DNA of 64,000 bases from Paraburkholderia fungorum (GTDB lineage: Bacteria; Pseudomonadota; Gammaproteobacteria; Burkholderiales; Burkholderiaceae), in assembly GCF_003610895.1 (NCBI RefSeq), contig NZ_MCAS01000056.1, forward strand, positions 1 to 64,000, in the 5' to 3' direction. The notes under the pieces were generated by a model that had not been told where the DNA came from, did not search any database, and saw only the letters and a program-made list of their open reading frames with translations. Both the position numbers and the translations under genes were made by a program. Below, piece after piece: positions 57,709 through 64,000 of this stretch (the stretch's first letter is position 1; each line of letters opens with the position of its first letter).

Positions 57709-60318
57709 ATGGATAACGCCCTGAAACTTCGCGTCATGTTCGACATGATCGACAACATGACGAAGCCCCTTAAAAACATGCTGGCCGGTCATAAGGGGCT
57801 TGCCAACTCGCTCAAGGACACCCGGCGCGAGCTGGCCGAAATGGGCAAGACTCAGAAGGCCGTCGCCTCGTTCCGAGAAATGCGTACCGGTCTCGACGCC
57901 ACCGGCACGCAGCTCGCCACGGCGCGCGGCAATGTGAAGAAGCTGGCCGACTCGCTGCGCGCGATGGGGCCGCCATCGCAAAGGATGATTGCGGACCTGC
58001 AGGGCGCACGCGAAGCGGCCCGCGCTGCCTCGCAGCAACACAAGGCGCAGACACAGGCCGTCAACGATCTGCGCACCAAACTCGAATCCGCCGGCATCAA
58101 CACGCGGAACCTGTCACGGCATGAGCGCGAGCTGCGCGCCAACATGGCCGCGACCACCTCGACCATGAGCGCGCAGGCCGCAAAGCTCGAGCAAATCAGC
58201 GAGCGCGAGCGGCGCGTCGCGACCGCGCGAAAAAGCATGCAGACCATGCAGGGCGTGGCCGCCGGGATGGCGGTCGGCGGCTATGCGGCGAAAGCCACCG
58301 GCATGCACCTTTTCGGCGATCTGCGCGAGACGCTGGACGAATCGAAGAAGGCGGAAAACGAAGGGATGCGCATCAAGGCGCTCGGTCTCGGAGATCATGC
58401 CTCGGCCGACGCGGTCAAGTACGCCCGCGCCATGAAGGTGTACGGCACCAGCACGACCGACAACCTCACCATGATGCGCGATTTCCTGACGATTTTCGCG
58501 GACGAACATCACGCGCAGATGGTGATGCCGACTCTCGGCAAAATGAAGTTTGCCAATGAAGCCATGTTCGGCGCTGAGGACGCGCACGCGAACGAAGAAA
58601 AGTTCATGAACATGCTGAAGGTGATCGAGCTGCGAGGCGGCACGAAGAACGAAGCCACGTTCAAGGACGAAGCGAACATGGTGCAGAAAGTCCTGACGGC
58701 CACCGGCGGCCGCGTGGGCGGCGACGAGTGGCGCAACTTCATCCAGACTGGCGGCGTCGCGGCCAAACAGATGCGCAAGGACGCGTTCTATTACCAGATG
58801 GAGCCGCTTATTCAGGAAATGGGCGGGCACGCTGTCGGCACCGGTTTGATGTCCGCTTACAGCAACGTCTACCAGGGGAAAACAACCGTCAAGGCCGCGA
58901 AGGTCATGATGGGTCTCGATCTGCTCGATAAGAAAAAAGTTGAATACAACAAGATCGGCATGATTAAACAGATTCGACCGGGCGCGCTCGCCGGCGGCGA
59001 CATGCTCAAGGCTTCGCCACTTGAATGGCTTGAGAAGGTTCTGCTGCCGAAGCTGGCGAAGAAAGGCATCACCGACCCTGACAAGGTCAAGGACATGATC
59101 GCGACGATTTTTACGAATCGCACCGCGGCGAATCTGTTCACGACGATGTACATGCAGAAGGAACAGATTCACAAGAACGAAAAGCTCAACGCCGGCGCGG
59201 ATGGCATCGACGAGCTGAACACCAAGGGCCAGCAAATCACGGCCGGCCGCGAAATCGCAGCGCTCGCGCAACTGCGTAATCTGAAAATGGAGATCGGTGA
59301 GAAAGTCTCCCCGGTCTATAACGCGGGCCTGCAGGCCACGGCCGCCGCGACAGAGAAAGTCGTCGGCTTCATGCATGAACACAGTACGGCCGCGAAAGCG
59401 ATCATCGTCACGCTGTCCGTGCTGGCGGCGTTGCTCGTCGTCGCTGGCACGCTGACGATTGCCCTCGCTGGCATTCTCGGCCCGATGGCGATTCTCAAAT
59501 TCAGCATGACCACACTCGGCATGCAGGGCGGCATTCTCGCGCGCGTGCTTGGCCTTGGTGCGGGCGCGTTCCGCATGCTCGGCTCGGCACTCATGTTCGT
59601 TGGCCGGATGATGCTGATGAACCCGATCGGCCTGATGATTACCGGCATCGCGCTCGCCGCATTCCTGATCTATCAGTATTGGGAGCCGATCAAGGGTTTC
59701 TTTGGCGGCCTTTGGGATGGTGTCCGCTCGACGTTCGCCACGGCGGCCGCATGGTTCGGCGCACTGCCGGCACAGTTCGCGACATTCGGCTCGAACATCA
59801 TTGCCGGCCTCGTAAATGGCATCACCGGCGGGCTGGGAGCGGTGAAAGACACGATCGTCGGCGTCGCTGACTCGACCGTTGGATGGTTCAAGGAAAAGCT
59901 TGGCATCCATAGCCCGAGTCGCGTTTTCGGCGAGCTGGGCGGGTTCGTCAGCCAGGGCGCGGCGATCGGCATGGAGAACGAACAGGGCAGGGTAGCCAAG
60001 GCCGCGATCGGCCTTGCTGCGGTCGCCGCGACCTCGTTCGCCTCGCCGGCGATCGCGGCCGGCGCGCAGCTCGCCAATACGGCCGCCGTGCCGCTCGTTC
60101 GGCCCACCGCGCCATTTGATGCCCGGCCACCCCTCAGAACGGCGCCAGCGGGCGGTAATGCGGCCGGCGCTGGCGCTGCAGGGCAAACCATCATCAATAT
60201 CTATCCGGCGCCAGGCGATGACCCGGCCGCGATCGCGCGCGCGGTAGAGGCTGCGCTGGATCGCCGCGATCGTGCGAAGCAATCGCGCATTGGCTCGCGC
60301 CTGTCTGACAAGGAGTAA
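57709..60318 (+). CDS. T: Tail tape-measure protein (P2 GpT family)
   Basis: An 869-residue protein that sets tail length (P2 T is 815). A coiled N-terminal third (RVMFDMIDNMTKPLKNMLAG, RRELAEMGKTQKAVASFREM), a TP901-type core (residues 200-520), hydrophobic helices around 590-680 (IIVTLSVLAALLVVAGTLTI, NPIGLMITGIALAAFLIYQY), GLWDGVRSTFATAAAWF, and LGIHSPSRVFGELGGFVSQG near the end. ATG 57709 is chosen over a frame from 57667 that overlaps E'. Confidence 0.95.
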   Translation: MDNALKLRVMFDMIDNMTKPLKNMLAGHKGLANSLKDTRRELAEMGKTQKAVASFREMRTGLDATGTQLATARGNVKKLADSLRAMGPPSQRMIADLQGAREAARAASQQHKAQTQAVNDLRTKLESAGINTRNLSRHERELRANMAATTSTMSAQAAKLEQISERERRVATARKSMQTMQGVAAGMAVGGYAAKATGMHLFGDLRETLDESKKAENEGMRIKALGLGDHASADAVKYARAMKVYGTSTTDNLTMMRDFLTIFADEHHAQMVMPTLGKMKFANEAMFGAEDAHANEEKFMNMLKVIELRGGTKNEATFKDEANMVQKVLTATGGRVGGDEWRNFIQTGGVAAKQMRKDAFYYQMEPLIQEMGGHAVGTGLMSAYSNVYQGKTTVKAAKVMMGLDLLDKKKVEYNKIGMIKQIRPGALAGGDMLKASPLEWLEKVLLPKLAKKGITDPDKVKDMIATIFTNRTAANLFTTMYMQKEQIHKNEKLNAGADGIDELNTKGQQITAGREIAALAQLRNLKMEIGEKVSPVYNAGLQATAAATEKVVGFMHEHSTAAKAIIVTLSVLAALLVVAGTLTIALAGILGPMAILKFSMTTLGMQGGILARVLGLGAGAFRMLGSALMFVGRMMLMNPIGLMITGIALAAFLIYQYWEPIKGFFGGLWDGVRSTFATAAAWFGALPAQFATFGSNIIAGLVNGITGGLGAVKDTIVGVADSTVGWFKEKLGIHSPSRVFGELGGFVSQGAAIGMENEQGRVAKAAIGLAAVAATSFASPAIAAGAQLANTAAVPLVRPTAPFDARPPLRTAPAGGNAAGAGAAGQTIINIYPAPGDDPAAIARAVEAALDRRDRAKQSRIGSRLSDKE

Positions 60319-60324
60319 TCCGAC

Positions 60325-61032
60325 ATGATGCTGTCACTCGACCATTTCGTTTTCAGTCTCACGACCGTCCCGTACAAGGAGCTGCAGCGTCAGCGCAACT
60401 GGAAGCACGCCACCAGCTCACGCGTTGGCGTCCGCGCGGCGAGCCAGTATGTCGCGCCCGGTGATGACACGATCACGCTTAACGGCATGGTCGCGGCGGA
60501 CAACAAAATCGGGACGCGCGCCTCGCTCGACGATCTCGCCAAAATGGGAGACGTAGGTGATGCGTACGTTCTGGTCGATGGGGTGGGAACGGTGTTCGGC
60601 GCGTTCATCATCGATGGCCTGAACGAAACGGCCACGTATCACACGCCCGAAGGCATCCCCCGCAAGATCGAATTCAGCCTGACATTGAAGCGCGTCGCCG
60701 ATGAAACCCTGGCTGCACAGCAGGGCGACGGAAAGGAAACGGAGAGCGCGGCCGCAAGCCGGCTGAACGATATCAAGGCCGTTTCTCGGGTGGCATCCGA
60801 TGCGGTGGACAGGGTCAAAAACCTGTCGCTCAACAGCATCAAGGCGGGCGCGATTACGGTGGCAGCAACCATGGCGCCGGGAGCCGCAGAAGCCACAATC
60901 AAGGGGCTATCCACCGGCAATGGCGCAGCGCTCGACAAGGCGCTCGGCGCGGCCAAGGATATTTCGTCTGGTAATGGCGAAGCAATTGCCGGCGTCGTTT
61001 CCTACATCCTCGAAAAATCGGGCGGCGCATGA
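60325..61032 (+). CDS. U: Tail protein U (P2 GpU family) with long C-terminal extension
   Basis: A 235-residue protein. Residues 1-130 are GpU: LSLDHFVFSLTTVPYKELQR, ASQYVAPGDDTITLNGMVAA, and FGAFIIDGLNETATYHTPEG. P2 U is 159 residues; the extra 75 residues here (RLNDIKAVSRVASDAVDRVK, GNGAALDKALGAAKDISSGN) form helices with Gly/Ala-rich turns. It joins the tail end near the neck and baseplate. Overlaps D by 4 bases. Confidence 0.93.
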   Translation: MMLSLDHFVFSLTTVPYKELQRQRNWKHATSSRVGVRAASQYVAPGDDTITLNGMVAADNKIGTRASLDDLAKMGDVGDAYVLVDGVGTVFGAFIIDGLNETATYHTPEGIPRKIEFSLTLKRVADETLAAQQGDGKETESAAASRLNDIKAVSRVASDAVDRVKNLSLNSIKAGAITVAATMAPGAAEATIKGLSTGNGAALDKALGAAKDISSGNGEAIAGVVSYILEKSGGA

Positions 61033-62093
61033 CCGACCAGACCCCCGCGATCGCGCGGCGGCAACCGCAAGCCGATTACCGTATTACGCTCGATGGCCGC
61101 GATCTGTCCCGCCTGATCGCCCCTAGCCTTATTAGCCTGTCGCTCAGGGAATCACGCAGCGAAGAAGCCGATACGATCGATCTCGTCATCGACGACTCGA
61201 AAAACACATTCGCCATTCCGAAGCGTGGTGCAAACATCAAGGTCGCGATCGGATGGATCGGCGAACCGCTAGTCGATAAAGGGACGTTTTCCGTCGACGA
61301 AGTCGAGCATAGCGGCACCCCTGATATCCTGACGATCCGCGCGCGGTCGGCGTCGATGACAAATCAGATGCACGAGCGGCGCGAACAGAGCTGGCACGCG
61401 CAGACTATCGGCTCGATCGTGCGCGCCATTGCCGGCCGCCATTCGCTCAAAGCTGCGGTGGCCGATGCGCTCGCCAAGGTCGTGATCGCGCACATCGACC
61501 AGACGCACGAAAGCGACATGTCTTTTCTGACGCGGCTCGCCAAGCGTTACGACGCCGTGATGAATGTGAAGGATTTGAACCTGCTGTTCATGCCGATCGG
61601 CAGCGGCAGGACGGCGAGCGGCAAAGCGTTGAGCGTGCTGAACCTGACGCGCGCTGACGGAGACTCACACCGCTATCACGTCGCGCAGCGTGAGAGCTAT
61701 TCGGCCGTGCGGGCGCACTACCACTCAAACACCAAGGGTAAGCGTAAGTCGGTCATCATCGGCGGCGACAACAACCGCAACGTGAAAGTGCTGCCGGAAG
61801 ACTATGCGACCGAAGCCGAAGCGCGGGCGGCCGCTCAGGCCGAGTTTGCACGCACGCAGCGCAGTCAGGCGACGCTGTCTTACCAGCTCGCGCTCGGTCG
61901 GCCAGAGATTTTCCCGGAACTGCCTGTGAACGTCGCCGGATTCAAGCCAGAAATCAACGAAACGCCCTGGCTTGTGAAAGAGGCAGCGCACACGCTTAAC
62001 GGCGATGGCGGCCTTAGCACGTCGTTAGAAATGGAAGTGCGCGACGACCCGACCACTGACCGGCACCGATCACATTTTCGCAAGGGCGGTTAG
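61029..62093 (+). CDS. D: Baseplate hub / late control protein D (P2 GpD family)
   Basis: A 354-residue hub: DYRITLDGRDLSRLIAPSLI, SLSLRESRSEEADTIDLVID, FAIPKRGANIKVAIGWIGEP, WHAQTIGSIVRAIAGRHSLK and HIDQTHESDMSFLTRLAKRY. It corresponds to the gp27-like hub below the spike. Last gene of the structural block; the C-terminus ends HRSHFRKGG. Confidence 0.95.
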   Translation: MTDQTPAIARRQPQADYRITLDGRDLSRLIAPSLISLSLRESRSEEADTIDLVIDDSKNTFAIPKRGANIKVAIGWIGEPLVDKGTFSVDEVEHSGTPDILTIRARSASMTNQMHERREQSWHAQTIGSIVRAIAGRHSLKAAVADALAKVVIAHIDQTHESDMSFLTRLAKRYDAVMNVKDLNLLFMPIGSGRTASGKALSVLNLTRADGDSHRYHVAQRESYSAVRAHYHSNTKGKRKSVIIGGDNNRNVKVLPEDYATEAEARAAAQAEFARTQRSQATLSYQLALGRPEIFPELPVNVAGFKPEINETPWLVKEAAHTLNGDGGLSTSLEMEVRDDPTTDRHRSHFRKGG

Positions 62094-62143
62094 TAAATCC
62101 TCTGGTAAATTATCGGCCATAAAATAGCAAATCGAGGCCGTTT

Positions 62144-62623
62144 ATGCCTGTTGCATGCACCTTTCAGCTAAACGCCAAACCGACGTCTGTCCTGCAGTGC
62201 GCAGGCATTGGCAACTTTGTTGCGTTCTCTGGCCGCGATAGCGGTAGAGATAATCCGGCCGCCGTCGAAAAGGAAATGATTGGGCCTCTGCCGCCGGGGC
62301 GCTATTACATCGTTGACCGGCAATCCGGCGGCCATCTCGGCTGGCTTTACGACGTTGTCCGGAAATACGGCTATGGCACCGATCGAGATCAATGGTTTGC
62401 TCTCTGGCGAGAAAAAACCGGCGATACGACAATCATTAATGGTGTCCACCGCGGCCAGTTCCGTTTGCACCCGATCGGGCCACAAGGCTTGAGCGAAGGT
62501 TGCATCACGCTCACCAGCCCACATAGTTTTGCGCAGTTTGCGGCGTCCCTGAGGAAGCAGGGCGCAACGTGGCCAGTCCCAGGCAGCTCTCTTAAGGCGT
62601 ACGGTTGGGTGGACGTGCAATGA
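62144..62623 (+). CDS. DUF2778/Tlde1-like peptidoglycan enzyme, candidate toxin
   Basis: A 159-residue protein. Family signs: FSGRDSGRDNPAAVEKEMIG, PLPPGRYYIVDRQSGGHLG and the catalytic motif H109-x7-S117-x-G-C120 (LHPIGPQGLSEGCITL). DUF2778 covers the Tlde1 effectors of type VI secretion, which are L,D-transpeptidase-like enzymes that cut and exchange peptidoglycan tetrapeptide stems in the periplasm. No signal peptide is present, which fits delivery from outside or entry during lysis. It is coupled (ATGA) to a small membrane protein, the likely immunity factor. It stands directly after gene D, where P2 carries ogr. Confidence 0.8.
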   Translation: MPVACTFQLNAKPTSVLQCAGIGNFVAFSGRDSGRDNPAAVEKEMIGPLPPGRYYIVDRQSGGHLGWLYDVVRKYGYGTDRDQWFALWREKTGDTTIINGVHRGQFRLHPIGPQGLSEGCITLTSPHSFAQFAASLRKQGATWPVPGSSLKAYGWVDVQ

Positions 62624-62901
62624 AAAGGCTCGCGCGCGTGGCCGTTTACGTCGTGGTAACTGTGGTTCTCGGTGATCTGTTAGCCCGTTACATCGCCGGC
62701 TTGCCATATGAGATGACTCCGCTTACCGATGCGATTCAGTTTGTCTTGCGAGCTCTGGGCCTTAGACAACTGGACAATGTTGACGATATGGAAACGTTGA
62801 CGCTTATTTTCATATTGCTCGCATCAATCGCATCGACTGCCGTGGTTATCTGGCTTGCGATACGTGGCGGTCGCGCGCTGTTGGCCCGTGTGGGGAAATA
62901 G
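62620..62901 (+). CDS. Small membrane protein, candidate immunity protein
   Basis: A 93-residue protein with two helices (VAVYVVVTVVLGDLLARYI and TLIFILLASIASTAVVIWLA) and a roughly 30-residue loop between them, expected in the periplasm. It overlaps the Tlde1-like gene by 4 bases, as in toxin-immunity pairs. The ATG at 62620 is chosen over 62605. No sequence family is recognised, so the immunity role is inferred from position and topology. Confidence 0.55.
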   Translation: MKRLARVAVYVVVTVVLGDLLARYIAGLPYEMTPLTDAIQFVLRALGLRQLDNVDDMETLTLIFILLASIASTAVVIWLAIRGGRALLARVGK

Positions 62902-62917
62902 TTTCTGGGTCGCATAG

Positions 62918-63268
62918 ATGATCGACTTGAGCAACCTTGACAACGAAGCCCGCGCTGAACTGCTCTGCTATCTGGTGGCAGGGCAACTTGTCGCGCGAGC
63001 GCGTACTGGCGATTGGCTGCGAACCGACCATGTGGTGGAGCTGCTGAACATCTGGCTAAGAGGCAACGGCGCTCACACCAGCTGGCTGGATCGCGTACAT
63101 CTTGGCGCCCTGTCGGAAAGGGTAGCGCTGGATTTTGCCGAGCTGCCCGAATCCGCAGATTCGAATTCGCTGGCGCAACTGTTCACTGATGGCTGGCGCA
63201 TGGACTACCGGTCGCCGATTGTGCGAACGATTCATGCAGCGTGCGAACTCAAGTTGAAAGGAGGCTAG
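62918..63268 (+). CDS. Hypothetical protein, 116 aa
   Basis: Soluble, mostly helical: NLDNEARAELLCYLVAGQLV, RTGDWLRTDHVVELLNIWLR and GWRMDYRSPIVRTIHAACEL. It begins 16 bases after the candidate immunity gene and is probably in the same transcript. The ATG lacks a strong ribosome site. Not recognised. Confidence 0.55.
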   Translation: MIDLSNLDNEARAELLCYLVAGQLVARARTGDWLRTDHVVELLNIWLRGNGAHTSWLDRVHLGALSERVALDFAELPESADSNSLAQLFTDGWRMDYRSPIVRTIHAACELKLKGG

Positions 63269-63331
63269 GGCGGTTTAATCTCGGTCGAACCTCAAGAGCG
63301 ACACAATCAAAAATCGCCCCCGCAAAAGACG

Positions 63332-64000
63332 ATGAGTAAACTTATAGACGATGGTCCACTGGCCCGCCGAAGGGCTCTCGCCACCGAGTTGCTGTTGAGT
63401 GGTGAAGGTATCAGCGCCGTATCCAGGAAGACCGGGCTGAGTCTTCCGACCGTAAGTAAATACAAAAAACTGTTAGAAAAAGACGGACCTGAAGCACTGG
63501 CACAGCTTCGTTTTCATGGGAGCTTTCCGCGTCTGGATGATGCTTCGCAAAGCTGGCTCGTTAGCGCGATCAAGCATTCGCCCGGCCTTCACGGCTATCC
63601 GGGGCCGACCTGGACCATAGCGCGGCTGCGTGAATTGATATTTCAACACTTCGGTGTCCAGTTTTCAGCGACGCATGTTGGCAACCTGGTTCGGGGCTAC
63701 GGCCTCGCATACCGGCTCACCTATTCAACGACGGAAACAACGCCGGCCACTACCGCTCACACGTCACAGAGCGACGTCTATGCCGAGCGCCGGAAGATTG
63801 CTGCAAAAATGTTGCTGAATGGGGAAACTGTTGAGCACGTTTCGAAAGCGCTGAACATGAGCACGCGCACCATTGCAAAATACAAATCAATGGTGGTTGC
63901 TGACGGAGTCAAGGCTCTTGACCGGCTCAGGTCATCGGGGCGCAAAGCCACTCTTGGCTCAGAGGCTCTCGGGTGGTTAGGGGCAGCATTGGAAGGCTCC
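63332..64000 (+). CDS. Protein with two IS630-like helix-turn-helix/winged-helix units (runs off the window)
   Basis: 223 residues are visible without a stop. Unit 1 (about 10-125): a helix-turn-helix (LLSGEGISAVSRKTGLSLPT) and a winged helix (HSPGLHGYPGPTWTIARLRE, LIFQHFGVQFSATHVGNLVR). After a Thr-rich linker, unit 2 (about 150-223) repeats the first part: MLLNGETVEHVSKALNMSTR, TIAKYKSMVVADGVKALDRL. Single units of this type begin IS630-family transposases. A doubled unit is unusual and suggests a DNA-binding protein derived from a transposase; a catalytic domain could still follow beyond base 64000. The ribosome site is weak. Confidence 0.6.
   Translation, partial: MSKLIDDGPLARRRALATELLLSGEGISAVSRKTGLSLPTVSKYKKLLEKDGPEALAQLRFHGSFPRLDDASQSWLVSAIKHSPGLHGYPGPTWTIARLRELIFQHFGVQFSATHVGNLVRGYGLAYRLTYSTTETTPATTAHTSQSDVYAERRKIAAKMLLNGETVEHVSKALNMSTRTIAKYKSMVVADGVKALDRLRSSGRKATLGSEALGWLGAALEGS

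Noticed and set aside
58114..60282. A 722-residue minus-strand frame opposite the tape-measure gene
   Set aside because: It is antisense to a well-supported tape-measure protein and is rich in His and Arg, as typical for a shadow frame in high-GC DNA.
41106..62093. A type VI secretion system
   Set aside because: The contractile-tail genes come with portal, terminase, capsid and lysis genes in P2 order, so this is a phage.

Overview
The window looks like a chromosomal segment of a Burkholderiales bacterium, most likely Paraburkholderia, Caballeronia or a close relative. The basis is the high GC content, two Burkholderia-type trimeric porins, many carboxylic-acid catabolic genes, and a P2-like prophage whose genes resemble those of Burkholderia P2-type phages. 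No rRNA, tRNA or CRISPR array was seen.

Region 1 (1-32280) is a large accessory catabolic region. It starts with the 5' part of an electron-transfer flavoprotein beta gene, a gene remnant and a CaiB-type CoA-transferase. It then holds five MmgE/PrpD-family enzymes (2279, 14682, 22048, 23513, 29259), three PrpF-family isomerases (13498, 20873, 26133), two LeuC/LeuD-type hydratase pairs, two isocitrate-lyase/PEP-mutase-family lyases, two MFS transporters, two general porins, an OmpW-type barrel, an SCP2-domain protein, two GntR and one LysR regulator, and a Cache-domain chemoreceptor. The set isomerase (PrpF/Mii type) + aconitase-like hydratase (LeuCD/Dmd type) + lyase (PrpB/Dml type) matches the order of reactions in the last steps of clostridial nicotinate fermentation: methylitaconate to dimethylmaleate to dimethylmalate to pyruvate plus propionate. 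The lyase-hydratase module is present twice, once on each strand. I infer a pathway for branched or unsaturated di- or tricarboxylates; the true substrate cannot be read from sequence. A 20-bp motif beginning TGTTGTTAT occurs upstream of four separate transcription units here and predicts a common regulon.

Region 2 (about 32215-40839) begins with a decayed insertion sequence that has replaced the 3' end of the chemoreceptor gene. Next comes a phage-type early region: a small Cro-like regulator with repeated operator half-sites, five tiny overlapping reading frames, a replication-like protein whose gene contains iteron-like repeats, and two tandem Ogr/Delta zinc-finger activators. An AT-richer cargo segment follows, with a TraB/GumN-family protein and an HNH-type protein, bounded on its right by a broken third Ogr copy. 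A response regulator and a soluble histidine kinase lie before the phage packaging genes.

Region 3 (41106-62093) is a complete P2-type morphogenesis block in canonical order: Q and P on the minus strand, then O N M L X, lysis genes, R S V W J I, tail fibre, fibre assembly, FI FII E/E' T U D. The E-to-E' slippery site and a shared late-promoter motif are visible. Region 4 (62144-64000) follows D and holds a DUF2778/Tlde1-like peptidoglycan enzyme with an overlapping small membrane protein (toxin-immunity layout), an unknown protein, and an incomplete protein with two IS630-like helix-turn-helix units. No integrase or attachment site was recognised, so at least one prophage end lies outside the window.
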